The translations under genes were made by a program, and so were the position numbers. From a virus, in the IMG/VR virus record IMGVR_UViG_3300032288_003681, positions 1 through 44,044 of that record: a DNA stretch of 44,044 nt, one strand, 5' to 3'. Shown one piece after another: positions 7,401-14,687 of this stretch (the stretch's first letter is position 1; each line of letters begins with the position of its first letter). Below the pieces are notes generated by a model. It had not been told where the DNA came from and did no database searches. It saw only the letters and a program-made list of their open reading frames with translations.

Positions 7401-7680
7401 AAAGTTCCCTTCTTATGTAGTTATAGTAAAACTAGCTGGTGAAGTTGTACTACACACTAGTTATAGTACAGAGAGTTATTCACTTTCGTTACAGTAGTAA
7501 TTCTACTGAACTAGTAATTCATATCCTGTTTACTCTTAGCGAAGCTAAGACTAAACACGGAAGCTAGTCACTCTACTAAAGGCCCTCCCCCCTATAATCC
7601 CCCCTCCCACGAGGAAGAGACTATAGATATAAATATAGACAACGCAAAAGAGACCTTGCTGAGTTAACTGCAAAGCTTAT
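7401..7680. repeat. Iteron-like AT-rich region, candidate origin
   Basis: No gene is visible from 7401 to 7971. TTATAGTA occurs at 7421-7428 and 7461-7468 and a variant TTACAGTA at 7489-7496, interspersed with ACTAG/CTAGT words. A perfect hairpin TCTTAGC-GAA-GCTAAGA lies at 7534-7550, and an AT-rich palindromic stretch (CTATAGATATAAATATAG) follows near 7620-7640. Iteron-like repeats beside replication-type genes suggest an origin. The rest of the gap, to 7971, holds the first core repeat and nothing else I can interpret. Confidence 0.4.
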
Positions 7681-7785
7681 TGGAAGGTTATTGGCGCGCC
7701 TTCAATTGGAGAAGCTCACTGTACATGAACTTGTTCGTCGTGTCAAGTCAAGTTGATAACGACTCGGCAACGATACTAACAGCAT

Positions 7786-7835
7786 CTTCCGCCACCGTCA
7801 ACTTCAAGCAAGGGAATTTTTGGTTGTTAGCCCCG
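7786..7835 (+). repeat. Core repeat copy 1 (CTTCCGCCACCGTC...AGCCCCG)
   Basis: The core is at 7786-7799 and AGCCCCG at 7829-7835. It lies in the non-coding gap and is the leftmost copy of the dispersed family. Confidence 0.75.
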
Positions 7836-7971
7836 CGATGCTTTATCCTCCCCCTATGGATGGTGTAAAGTATCTCCGGGAGATAGGTCCCCTTCCCTGC
7901 TCCCAACCGAGTAGAGCTGGCGTGTTGGTAGTAGGTGACCAACGCGCCGGCTCCTCACTCGAGATACTTGC

Positions 7972-8472
7972 TTATTCCAGGGAAAGCCCGAACGTGCCGG
8001 TCTCGAGCATGATTCCTATAGCTGCGTAGCCAGAGACGTCCATGATGTTGTCGCGCACTGATTCGTTCTGTGGGTCCTTCCCAGTAGCTTGGAGGTTCTC
8101 CAGGCGTGCAATCTTGTCGTGGCAGCGGACAATGACCCCATAGGTCCCAAAGCGCTGGATGTTGTCATGACCGTAGTCGCGTTGCTTACGTACCAAGGTT
8201 GACGTCAATTCTTCGCCAGTAAAACCGCTGCCGGAATTCGCGGCGTATCGCATAGCTGTATGGCCGACTGCGGCCCAGAGCTCAGCTAGCTTCTCGTGGT
8301 CCTGAGGCGAGATATCGAAATAACCCTCGACCCGGTTAAACGCGAGACGAAGCTCGAGTAGAGCCAGGCCAGGGACCAGGGATTGGCGTGTCTCTATCTT
8401 CTGGACGGCTGCAGCGGCTGCAGCGTTCCAGGTAGGCGGACGGGTTTGAACATGTTCAGTGGTTAGTGTCAT
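7972..8472 (-). CDS. DUF1599 (nucleotide-modification-associated) protein
   Basis: The ATG at 8472 is preferred over one at 8634, because the longer frame reads through core repeat copy 2 and overlaps the neighbouring zinc-ribbon gene. The product has 166 residues. The second half carries VRKQRDYGHDNIQRFGTYG, then VRCHDKIARLENL and ESVRDNIMDVSGYAAIG. This is the signature of DUF1599 (nucleotide modification associated domain 1), common in phages beside nucleotide metabolism genes. Biochemical function is not established. The core repeat falls in its 5' leader. Confidence 0.75.
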   Translation of the reverse strand: MTLTTEHVQTRPPTWNAAAAAAVQKIETRQSLVPGLALLELRLAFNRVEGYFDISPQDHEKLAELWAAVGHTAMRYAANSGSGFTGEELTSTLVRKQRDYGHDNIQRFGTYGVIVRCHDKIARLENLQATGKDPQNESVRDNIMDVSGYAAIGIMLETGTFGLSLE

Positions 8473-8491
8473 AGATAGATAGTAGTGGCCT

Positions 8492-8505
8492 CTTACGCCA
8501 CCGTC
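8492..8505 (+). repeat. Core repeat copy 2 (no AGCCCCG)
   Basis: CTTACGCCACCGTC lies between the start of the DUF1599 gene and the stop of the zinc-ribbon gene, both on the minus strand. The downstream AGCCCCG half is absent. Confidence 0.7.
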
Positions 8506-8516
8506 AATAGTAAGAA

Positions 8517-8714
8517 TTACTTTTTGGACGAAGTCCGGGTTTTGTTTTCTTGACCCGTTAGCGCAGCGGCAGCTTGGCCGGCGATGAGCTCCATCTTCTG
8601 GGGACGCCCAGTGTGAGACTTTCGGTTCGAGCAAATTGGGGCCTGCGTTAACGCGACGAATGTTTCAATCACGTTCGAGCACTTTGGACATTTCCATTTC
8701 GATGTAGCAGACAT
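8517..8714 (-). CDS. Small zinc-ribbon protein
   Basis: The 65 residues start with MSATSKWKCPKCSNVIETF. The CPKC knuckle (9-12) and a later Cys28 with His34 suggest a small zinc ribbon, followed by an alanine-rich then basic tail. The start at 8714 is chosen over 8768 because a tiny overlapping frame occupies the region between. Function is unknown. Confidence 0.65.
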   Translation of the reverse strand: MSATSKWKCPKCSNVIETFVALTQAPICSNRKSHTGRPQKMELIAGQAAAALTGQENKTRTSSKK

Positions 8715-8728
8715 GAATAGAAATATTA

Positions 8729-8782
8729 CTACAGCCAGGCCAGGATGGTAAAGATAGTTACAACCCATATGAGGTTCATCAT
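8729..8782 (-). CDS. Single-helix micropeptide, 17 aa
   Basis: MMNLIWVVTIFTILAWL is encoded by an ATG that overlaps the stop of the preceding minus-strand gene (AATGATG). This junction also occurs at the micropeptide at 19872. The peptide is one hydrophobic helix with almost no polar residues, like the MNSLLF family at 15.9-23.7 kb, but the sequence is more divergent. Short length makes chance occurrence possible; the stop-start overlap and the recurring pattern argue for it. Confidence 0.4.
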   Translation of the reverse strand: MMNLIWVVTIFTILAWL

Positions 8783-8964
8783 TTTTCTACCTCCTGTAAC
8801 CACGTGAGTCCTTGAAGTGTAAGTTCATCCCAGCTCTTGCCCATTAAATAATCGGCGACCTCGAGGTCACTAACTTCTTCTTTGCGTGCTGCCGCGAACA
8901 GTGAGACCAAGATTGTTATCAAGGCCTCTTCGGCATTCGCTGCCAGGTAAACGGGTTCACTCAT
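8779..8964 (-). CDS. Hypothetical protein, 61 aa
   Basis: Not recognised. It is acidic and helical, with a hydrophobic stretch (ALITILVSLFAAA, residues 14-26) too short and interrupted to be a sure membrane helix. It overlaps the upstream gene by eight bases and its stop overlaps a micropeptide start. Confidence 0.6.
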   Translation of the reverse strand: MSEPVYLAANAEEALITILVSLFAAARKEEVSDLEVADYLMGKSWDELTLQGLTWLQEVEK

Positions 8965-9304
8965 CTTCGTCTACAGTTTTAATTGAAGAACGAATCACGT
9001 TTAAAATTTCTAGCTTCTTTTCGTCGGTCTCATGTTCGTAGAGAGAAAACATCAATCGTAAAAACAAAATCATGTTCTGGGCCATGACGTCGAGGAACTC
9101 ATTCCCTTTAGTCGCGACAATCTTTTCAATTGCGACGACGTCATCGCCAGCTAGAACCAGGCGCTCTTCATGAGTTAAGTCTTCTAGGTCCACAAGCTTA
9201 ACTTGTTCGGATACTGGGAATCCGCGTTTTTCAATTCCATCCCATACGTAAGAACTTTTATACGGGGACTGGGGGTCGAGGTGTTCGGGTATGTGCATGT
9301 GCAT
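8957..9304 (-). CDS. Hypothetical protein, 115 aa
   Basis: Not recognised. The start has a curious MHMHIPEH sequence. The body is acidic and helical, with NMILFLRLMFSLYEHETDEKKLEIL towards the end as a probable amphipathic helix. No strong ribosome binding site is evident. It is the first gene of a short minus-strand run ending at 8517. Confidence 0.6.
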   Translation of the reverse strand: MHMHIPEHLDPQSPYKSSYVWDGIEKRGFPVSEQVKLVDLEDLTHEERLVLAGDDVVAIEKIVATKGNEFLDVMAQNMILFLRLMFSLYEHETDEKKLEILNVIRSSIKTVDEDE

Positions 9305-9353
9305 CTTTCTGTAGGTGTGTTAATAGTAGTTATATATAGCTTTAAAAGCAAGT

Positions 9354-9367
9354 CTTCCGCCACCGTA
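9354..9367 (+). repeat. Core repeat copy 3 (truncated)
   Basis: CTTCCGCCACCGTA has 13 of 14 bases of the core and no AGCCCCG follows. It sits between two minus-strand genes. Confidence 0.6.
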
Positions 9368-9420
9368 AATTGTTAGCAACAAAATATTTAGCTCGTTCGG
9401 TTTTTTTATTTGCCTGGTTT

Positions 9421-9639
9421 TTACAAGCCGACGTTCTCGAGTGTGTCCGAGTTGTAAATTGTTTCGCAGCGGTTGCATATGTAGTGCACGCCGTCCCAAT
9501 CCTTGGGTGTCGGGGGAACGCGTTCCCCACGTGATGTACATGTTTCGAATCCTTCGCTGCGCGGGTCGTTTCCACATCCACACACAAACCAGTCACTGGT
9601 TGTCTCTTTTAAATTCAGATTCATTCGTACGCCTTTCAT
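9421..9639 (-). CDS. Small zinc-ribbon protein, 72 aa
   Basis: Cysteines at VCGCG and ICNRC form two knuckles about 36 residues apart, with another in FETCTS between, compatible with a zinc ribbon. The start at 9639 overlaps the stop of the upstream gene (ATGA), supporting it over a second ATG at 9624. Function is unknown. Confidence 0.62.
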   Translation of the reverse strand: MKGVRMNLNLKETTSDWFVCGCGNDPRSEGFETCTSRGERVPPTPKDWDGVHYICNRCETIYNSDTLENVGL

Positions 9640-9818
9640 TCGAAAGCTTTTCCGAATTCACCTAGGTCACCTGTGCGGTTGACGGTTGGGTAGATAGGTC
9701 CGTATCCATTTTCGTCCAGCAGATTGCTGACCATTTCTAGACACTGTCCGTCGGTCGCAAGCTCTCCATCGATACGTACGATGCGAATAATTTCTGTGAT
9801 GATTTCCTCAGGCGTCAT
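9636..9818 (-). CDS. Hypothetical protein, 60 aa
   Basis: Start at 9818 (MTPEEIITEIIRIVRIDG) rather than 9914, because the upstream gene stops at 9820 and the junction TAACATG is tight. The product is helical and ends in GEFGKAFE. Not recognised. Its stop overlaps the next start. Confidence 0.6.
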   Translation of the reverse strand: MTPEEIITEIIRIVRIDGELATDGQCLEMVSNLLDENGYGPIYPTVNRTGDLGEFGKAFE

Positions 9819-9819
9819 G

Positions 9820-10017
9820 TTAGAGGTCGATGCTTTTTGTGATGAACGGTAGAACTTTGTCATCAATGAGTATTCGTTCTTCATCAGTGACGTCGCGAAA
9901 AGTTCCGTCGTCATCCATGGCTTCAGATATTGATGAGTTGAAGTTCATATCCACAAATATTTTACCCTCATCGTTGACAGTGACAATCACTATAGGGCAC
10001 AGGACAATCTGTTTCAT
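9820..10017 (-). CDS. Hypothetical protein, 65 aa
   Basis: Not recognised. A beta-rich first half (MKQIVLCPIVIVTVNDEG) is followed by an acidic middle. The start overlaps the upstream stop (TAATG), so it is coupled to the gene at 10017-10286. Confidence 0.6.
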   Translation of the reverse strand: MKQIVLCPIVIVTVNDEGKIFVDMNFNSSISEAMDDDGTFRDVTDEERILIDDKVLPFITKSIDL

Positions 10018-10286
10018 TAGTCCCCCCAGGCAAGAATGTAACTCTCGACCAGGTCGAGAATGTGTCCGTCTGGCATTCCGTGCGAATCTTCGTTGAGTTC
10101 AGTGCTCTTGTGAATCAAGTCCATCTCTGCGCGTGAGACAGTAAGCACTGTCGCTTCTTCTGAATCTTCCATGCACTCATCAACAATATGTTGTGGCGCG
10201 TCTTCTGAAAGAACAATGAATTGGTACAGGCTGTCGCGCGAGTCCTCATGTGTTCCGTCTCCAATAAATCCGTGAAGTGTTTTCAT
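10017..10286 (-). CDS. Hypothetical acidic protein, 89 aa
   Basis: Not recognised. It is rich in Asp, Glu and His, with no metal motif I can assign. A clear ribosome binding site (AAGGAAAAAAA) precedes the ATG. It heads a four-gene minus-strand operon driven by a promoter of the shared GTGACAAACG type at 10330-10373. Confidence 0.65.
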   Translation of the reverse strand: MKTLHGFIGDGTHEDSRDSLYQFIVLSEDAPQHIVDECMEDSEEATVLTVSRAEMDLIHKSTELNEDSHGMPDGHILDLVESYILAWGD

Positions 10287-10329
10287 TTTTTTTCCTTAGT
10301 TAGCTAGTTAGTTAGTAGGTATGGGGTGC

Positions 10330-10373
10330 ACGCTACACCCAACACACTAGTTTGACAACGTGACGTTTGTCAC
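10330..10373 (-). promoter_or_regulatory. Shared-type promoter, minus strand
   Basis: Read on the minus strand: operator GTGACAAACGTCAC (10360-10373, perfect 5-base arms), -35 TTGTCA (10353-10358), 17-base spacer, -10 TAGCGT (10330-10335). It drives the gene ending at 10017. The operator overlaps the stop codon of the gene upstream. Confidence 0.6.
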
Positions 10374-10579
10374 GCCTTGACGGTTACGCGGTGACGCTCT
10401 ACCCACTGTTCGCCCATGCCATTGAGTGGCTTGACCAGCAGGTCGAGGTGGCCAAAGCGTACACGGACGTCAGAGATTTTTACTCCGACTTCCAGGCTTT
10501 CTAGATTGAGGATTCCAATCTCGCCCTTTAGGCCCTCTGGTTTCATTTCTGAAATGTCTGATTTGTTATACGTCTGCAT
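10370..10579 (-). CDS. Hypothetical protein, 69 aa
   Basis: Start at 10579 (MQTYNKSDISEMKPEG), with GGAG seven bases upstream, preferred to an ATG at 10597 that lies before that site. The product looks all-beta with alternating hydrophobics (EIGILNLESLEVGVKISDVRVRFG). Not recognised. Confidence 0.6.
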   Translation of the reverse strand: MQTYNKSDISEMKPEGLKGEIGILNLESLEVGVKISDVRVRFGHLDLLVKPLNGMGEQWVERHRVTVKA

Positions 10580-10684
10580 TACTGCTCCTTCTAGCACTCC
10601 TTAGTGCCGAGTGCTAAACATACCGTGTACAAACTGCAACTTGCAACCTGCACGCAAAAGTTTTTTGAACGTTCAGCTCGAGCT

Positions 10685-10722
10685 CTTCCGCCACCGTCCG
10701 GTAAAACCATGCTGCAGCCCCG
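10685..10722 (+). repeat. Core repeat copy 4
   Basis: The core is at 10685-10698 and AGCCCCG at 10716-10722, followed by sequence closing with GCGGGACT so that AGCCCCG and CGGGACT can pair. GTCCGG and CCGGAC also flank the region. It lies between divergent genes, in the leader of the plus-strand gene at 10794. Confidence 0.75.
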
Positions 10723-10793
10723 CCGGCGAAATCCGGACGCGGGACTTCTGGGGTTACGCCGCAGCGGCAGCAGGAAACAGTAGTGTCAAGAGT

Positions 10794-11174
10794 ATGAGCA
10801 AATGGAACAAAAACATCACAGCCCTCAGACAGTATGTGGAGAAGAACGGAAACGCCCTTGTCCCAACAGCCTGTAAGTGGGAGATAGACGGAGAGACAGT
10901 TTCTCTCGGTTCGTGGGTCACCTATGTCCGTATCAAACATCGTGCTGGCTCTCTGTCAGCAGAGCGTTCGGTGGAACTTTCGTCTTTCCCTGGTTGGGAA
11001 TGGGGGCCATGTAAGCCTGGCCCGACTGGCAATCCTGAGAGAGACAACACAATGGTGTCGCTGCGCCACTCAGGTCGCAGTCTCCAAAGTATCGGAGACG
11101 AGTACGGTCTGTCTCGTCAGCGTGTCCATCAGATACTCAACCGTCTTGGATACAAAGAAGTTGTCAATGCCTAA
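10794..11174 (+). CDS. Helicase-associated domain fused to sigma4-like HTH
   Basis: Start at 10794 (MSKWNKNITALRQYVEKNG); the longer frame from 10611 reads through core repeat 4. Of 126 residues, the first ~70 match the helicase-associated domain pattern (WNKNITALRQYVEKNGNALV...LGSWVTYVRIKHRAGSLS...FPGWEW). The last ~35 (HSGRSLQSIGDEYGLSRQRVHQILNRLG) are a sigma-70 region-4-like helix-turn-helix. Both modules bind DNA in known proteins, so a phage regulator is likely. It overlaps the next gene by eight bases. Confidence 0.72.
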   Translation: MSKWNKNITALRQYVEKNGNALVPTACKWEIDGETVSLGSWVTYVRIKHRAGSLSAERSVELSSFPGWEWGPCKPGPTGNPERDNTMVSLRHSGRSLQSIGDEYGLSRQRVHQILNRLGYKEVVNA

Positions 11175-11409
11175 CGGCTTCGTAAGCCCCTACACGGGTA
11201 GAACAAAAAAAGAGCACGGTCTAATAGTCGTACTCTTGGGGTTGGCGATAAACGGAGTTATCTATGGGGCAACACTCATGGCTGTCTTGTGGATACTTCG
11301 TTCCTCAGACATCGTTGCGTGGAACATCTCGTGGCATCAAAGCGTCTTGCTCGTGAGTATCATCAACGCGTTACGCATCTACGACAACGCAATCTTTCAG
11401 AAGAAGTAA
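11167..11409 (+). CDS. Two-helix membrane protein, 80 aa
   Basis: The sequence contains GLIVVLLGLAINGVIYGATLMAVLWIL (residues about 18-44, one long or two short helices) and a second hydrophobic segment (SVLLVSIINAL, 59-69). The N-terminus is basic. The start lies inside the previous gene, eight bases before its stop, so translation is probably coupled. It occupies the operon-end position where other modules carry a micropeptide. Function is unknown. Confidence 0.6.
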   Translation: MPNGFVSPYTGRTKKEHGLIVVLLGLAINGVIYGATLMAVLWILRSSDIVAWNISWHQSVLLVSIINALRIYDNAIFQKK

Positions 11410-11413
11410 GTCT

Positions 11414-11427
11414 CTTACGCCACCGTC
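11414..11427 (+). repeat. Core repeat copy 5 (no AGCCCCG)
   Basis: CTTACGCCACCGTC begins five bases after the stop of the plus-strand membrane protein and runs up to the end of a convergent minus-strand gene. The AGCCCCG half is missing. Confidence 0.7.
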
Positions 11428-11443
11428 AATGGCAAGTGAGAGT

Positions 11444-11665
11444 TTATTCCGACTGTCGGAATACCATCAGTCCTGAGACTGACGAGCCTGCGTGTGTTGT
11501 GTCTGCGAGTGCGATACCTGTCACCCACGCTTCCTTCGGCAATGGCTCTGTCGGGTCATCGCCCACTATGCCACGCACCTTCTGTATCGCTTCGCTAATC
11601 GCTTCGCCGTCTGAGTGTGCTTCCACATCTACTCCGACCATAACCTGAACACGGTACTTGCTCAT
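11444..11665 (-). CDS. Hypothetical protein, 73 aa
   Basis: Start at 11665 (MSKYRVQVMVGVDVEAHSDGEAISEAI). An alternating strand then a helix with acidic residues suggests a small alpha/beta ferredoxin-like fold. The frame continues upstream to 11803 but would cross the large hairpin at 11753-11790. Not recognised. Confidence 0.6.
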   Translation of the reverse strand: MSKYRVQVMVGVDVEAHSDGEAISEAIQKVRGIVGDDPTEPLPKEAWVTGIALADTTHAGSSVSGLMVFRQSE

Positions 11666-11732
11666 TGCTGTCTTTCTGCCCGTACCTAAGTGTCGGGTCT
11701 TTGTTTCTGTCGCCCCTACGGGCTTCCTGTGA

Positions 11733-11801
11733 GCCACTTTTTTTGAGAGAGTGGCAGGTGAGGGCGAAAGGGGGGAAACCCTCACCTGCCGACCTTGCCA
11801 C
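11733..11801 (-). other. Large hairpin with competing short arms
   Basis: GGCAGGTGAGGG (11753-11764) and CCCTCACCTGCC (11779-11790) form a perfect 12-base stem with a 14-base loop, just past the stop of the VWA gene. GTGGC at the hairpin foot could instead pair with either of two flanking GCCAC words. On the minus strand no T-run follows, so it is not a classical terminator; it may be a processing or mRNA-stability structure. Confidence 0.5.
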
Positions 11802-11803
11802 AC

Positions 11804-13345
11804 TCAACGGTAAGTGAGTGCGTGACCTGTGTGCGCTAGATAAACTTCGGCAAGGTGGTGAGGAACGGTGCTACGCACTTTCTCGCCCTTAGCCATGCCT
11901 TTGAGCATTGCTATCGCTTGCTCAGGTGTCTCTGCTGTGTAGATACCAAACTGTTTCACGAGTGCGATACATTCCATCACTAAGTCCTCAGACCAACTAT
12001 CGCCCTTGCCCGTGACACCACCATCGCTAATCCAAATAAGAGGCGAGTTGGAACGCTGACGCTTGGAGATAGCCCAACGGATAGCAGGCGCATCGCACCC
12101 ATTACCACCATTAGGGCTTGGAAGTTCACGCACACACTTTCCTTTATTGGCGACAACATACAAGTTGGGGCGAGTTGTACGCCCACCTGAGTATTGCGCT
12201 ACAAGTGCCGATGGTGCGCTGAGTACCATCTCCATCACTTCATCGTGCGTGAGGCTCATAGAACCACTTGTGTCCATGAGTACCACGCCACCAGCACCTT
12301 TCACCGTTCGGTCAAAGATACGCTTGTCGGGGTCGGTGAGTAGGCGAGACATACGGCGAGGACTACGCCCCACATTGGTAGCGACACGCTTGCGCCCGAT
12401 AGCACCCATCACATTACGCTCTAAGGCAGGCGTAGAGACACGCAACTCTTCCCACATTCCATCACGGCTTTTTTTGGGTATCCTGCCACGAGCGTTCCAG
12501 CCTTTTGTTTCTGCTAACTTGCGCTCGTTTGCGTCTGCGAAACCTTTGGCTTCTTCGCCTTCGCCTTCGCCTTCTTTGCCTTCGCCATCTTTGGGCTTGC
12601 CTGTCTTGCCTTTTGGCTGAGGCTCGCCTGTCGGATTATCGGTGAGCGCACCCACCATTTCTTCCAAATACTTCGCTACGCTTTCCACATAGCCAAATCC
12701 ACATAAGTTCAGGCGTGTGTGTGTGTCGTGAAGTTTCGGGTTGGCGTACTCATTCTCTAACAGGTTACGAAAGTATGTTTCTGCTGTCTCTGCGAGAGCG
12801 TTCAGATACTCAACCCAATCAGGCTTTTTGCTCGCAATACCATCTAGGTACGGTGCGTATCCAGCACAAGCACGAAAGGCAATAGCATCGGCAACTGCTG
12901 AACGAAAGTCTCCACCATCTGCTGTGCGCTGACCTGCGAGATACTCGCTTCCATCGCTCAGGTGAGTAATGGTGTCAAACCCTGCTTGCTGTGCGAGTAG
13001 GTTCACACGGAGTTCCTCTACTCGTATCATCATTCCTGCTGTGGCGTATCCACGCTTCACCCACTTGTCAAACTGCTTCGTAGTGGGTGACACTTTTGCG
13101 TGAACCATCTCGTGCGCTCGTATCGTGCGTGAGTGTTCTGTGTCGTACATAGGCACACGCATCTCACGAGCATCTACGCCCGTCATTGGCTCACCACGCT
13201 GAGGCTGTACGCCTACGATGTTCCAACGCTTATCTGTCGTAGAGGCAGATAGGTCATTGCGTGTGAGCATCTCAGGCTCAGGTACTTGTGGCGTTGCGCT
13301 CTTGTTAGGCGTTGCCGTAATCGGTGTATCGGCTGACTTAGACAT
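11804..13345 (-). CDS. HExxH metallopeptidase-like / VWA domain protein
   Basis: This 513-residue protein has an N-terminal zincin motif HEMVH (78-82), a helical region, then a low-complexity charged linker (EPQPKGKTGKPKDGEGKEGE, about 241-260). A C-terminal VWA domain has the MIDAS motif DTSGSMS (358-364) and a later WISDGG. The layout matches CobT-like or DUF2201-type proteins, which pair with MoxR/CobS AAA+ ATPases. Such pairs remodel or load metals into partner proteins. The gene follows a MoxR-like ATPase by nine bases, and its ribosome binding site is in a hairpin. Confidence 0.82.
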   Translation of the reverse strand: MSKSADTPITATPNKSATPQVPEPEMLTRNDLSASTTDKRWNIVGVQPQRGEPMTGVDAREMRVPMYDTEHSRTIRAHEMVHAKVSPTTKQFDKWVKRGYATAGMMIRVEELRVNLLAQQAGFDTITHLSDGSEYLAGQRTADGGDFRSAVADAIAFRACAGYAPYLDGIASKKPDWVEYLNALAETAETYFRNLLENEYANPKLHDTHTRLNLCGFGYVESVAKYLEEMVGALTDNPTGEPQPKGKTGKPKDGEGKEGEGEGEEAKGFADANERKLAETKGWNARGRIPKKSRDGMWEELRVSTPALERNVMGAIGRKRVATNVGRSPRRMSRLLTDPDKRIFDRTVKGAGGVVLMDTSGSMSLTHDEVMEMVLSAPSALVAQYSGGRTTRPNLYVVANKGKCVRELPSPNGGNGCDAPAIRWAISKRQRSNSPLIWISDGGVTGKGDSWSEDLVMECIALVKQFGIYTAETPEQAIAMLKGMAKGEKVRSTVPHHLAEVYLAHTGHALTYR

Positions 13346-13346
13346 T

Positions 13347-13373
13347 GCTCACCCCTACTTCTGAGGGGTGAGC
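13347..13373 (-). promoter_or_regulatory. SD-sequestering hairpin between ATPase and VWA genes
   Basis: GCTCACCCC (13347-13355) and GGGGTGAGC (13365-13373) form a perfect 9-base stem. In the minus-strand mRNA the 3' arm is GGGGTGAG, the ribosome binding site of the VWA gene, four bases before its ATG. The stop codon of the upstream ATPase gene lies at the loop edge. Ribosomes finishing the ATPase gene would open it, giving translational coupling. Confidence 0.6.
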
Positions 13374-14095
13374 GAGTTCACGGCGATAGCGTCAATGATG
13401 CTCTTGGCTCGTTCGCCAAATACCATCTCTGATGCTTTCTTTGTTCCGAGTGCTGTACGCAACTTGTCAAAGGCGTAGAACGAACGGAGAGAGATACGGC
13501 GTTCGCCTGCGTCACACATCTGACGAGCGTACTCACGCAAGTCCTCACTCATTTTGAGTAGGGCTGACGGGTGTGGCTCGTTGATACGGATACATACAGG
13601 GAAACGGTCTTTGAGTGCCATCGGCAGTTCGCTCATCTGCTCAATGTTGGTGGTCATCACTACGGAGAAACCTTCCAACGGCTTGACCACTTCACGGGTC
13701 TGTGGGTGTTCCCATCGTGCGCTCTCAGGGCTGTCTGTCATTGCCAGCAATGTTGCGAACACATCGCCACCAGCCTTGTCAATCTCGTCAATGACGAGGC
13801 GACCACCTGTAACGGCATCACCCTTCCACGCACGGATAGCCTGTCCGTCAAGCCATGACCACGAGCCATTGTCGTTAGGTTGCCAGCAACCTGTGACATC
13901 TGAGTTTGTCATGTCATCGGTACAGATAAGACGGAACGCACCACTCTCAATGTTTCCGTAGTTCAGACCTGCGTAGGTCTTGCCTGTGCCTGCTGTTCCA
14001 AACAGAATAAGACGGTCAATGCCAGCCTCTAATGCGTCTGCGACATCTTGCCAGCACTTAGGCAGTTTGTCTTGTGTTTCCAATAATGTTGCCAT
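13355..14095 (-). CDS. MoxR/CobS-like AAA+ ATPase
   Basis: The 246 residues have Walker A GTAGTGKT (33-40), Walker B LVIDEIDK (100-107), a sensor segment VVMTTN near 150 and an arginine-finger-like DRFPV. This small AAA+ form is typical of MoxR/CobS ATPases that work with a VWA partner. That partner is encoded immediately downstream, so they probably form a chaperone-like complex that acts on a phage or host target. The leader before the ATG (CACCTACAAACTCCCATGAA) is nearly identical to that of the gene at 14647. Confidence 0.85.
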   Translation of the reverse strand: MATLLETQDKLPKCWQDVADALEAGIDRLILFGTAGTGKTYAGLNYGNIESGAFRLICTDDMTNSDVTGCWQPNDNGSWSWLDGQAIRAWKGDAVTGGRLVIDEIDKAGGDVFATLLAMTDSPESARWEHPQTREVVKPLEGFSVVMTTNIEQMSELPMALKDRFPVCIRINEPHPSALLKMSEDLREYARQMCDAGERRISLRSFYAFDKLRTALGTKKASEMVFGERAKSIIDAIAVNSLTPQK

Positions 14096-14196
14096 TGTGT
14101 TCCCCTTTCATGGGAGTTTGTAGGTGAGTTTGAGTGTAGCGACTTTCTTAGTAGCACACAACTTGTTAGCCATTATTTCTATTGGCTGTTCTTGTA

Positions 14197-14227
14197 AGGG
14201 GTGAGTAGTTTCTAGGTACTCACCCCT
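14197..14227. other. Hairpin downstream of the 14243 gene
   Basis: AGGGGTGAGTA (14197-14207) and TACTCACCCCT (14217-14227) form a perfect 11-base stem with a 9-base loop. It lies between two minus-strand genes and no T-run follows on either strand. Its arms resemble the hairpin at 13347. Confidence 0.5.
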
Positions 14228-14242
14228 CACGAGACTTTGTGA

Positions 14243-14647
14243 CTAGGCGACCTGCGCTTTGTCGGTGGACTTGGACTTCGCATCAGGTGAGATGTTGTAG
14301 GTACGCACCTGTGAGTAGGTGGTGACGGTGGTGACTTCATCGGCAACGCTCTGCTCAATGATGATGCCAACTGCCTTCTCAAAGAGGTCTGCGTCAATGA
14401 CGGTCTTTGTGACCTTCTTGTAGATAGCAGGCTTCACGAGCATTGCCAGTTTGTCTGCGTCAAAGGCACGGCGTGTGCCTGTGGTGATGCTGACCTGAAC
14501 GCCATCTATGACGCTCTCTGTCAATCCAGCAGTTGCTAACGCCTTACGGAGTTCTGTCTCTGCTTCTTTCTTTGCCTTCTCTGCCTGTGCGCTTTCCTCT
14601 TTTGCGAGTAAGTAAGCACGGGTGGCTTGGTCTATGGATAGTGCCAT
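14243..14647 (-). CDS. Coiled-coil protein, 134 aa
   Basis: The N-terminal half is one long charged helix (YLLAKEESAQAEKAKKEAET), probably coiled coil. The C-terminal half alternates short strands and ends in a basic tail (SPDAKSKSTDKAQVA). Not recognised. It lies upstream of the ATPase/VWA pair and has two tandem promoters of the shared type ahead of it. Its 5' leader duplicates that of the ATPase gene. Confidence 0.65.
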   Translation of the reverse strand: MALSIDQATRAYLLAKEESAQAEKAKKEAETELRKALATAGLTESVIDGVQVSITTGTRRAFDADKLAMLVKPAIYKKVTKTVIDADLFEKAVGIIIEQSVADEVTTVTTYSQVRTYNISPDAKSKSTDKAQVA

Positions 14648-14687
14648 TGTGTTCCCCTTTCATTGGGACTTGTAGGTGACAATGAAC

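Noticed and set aside
12063-12620. Plus-strand frame of 185 codons within the VWA gene
   Set aside because: It is an antisense shadow of a protein with clear HExxH and MIDAS motifs.
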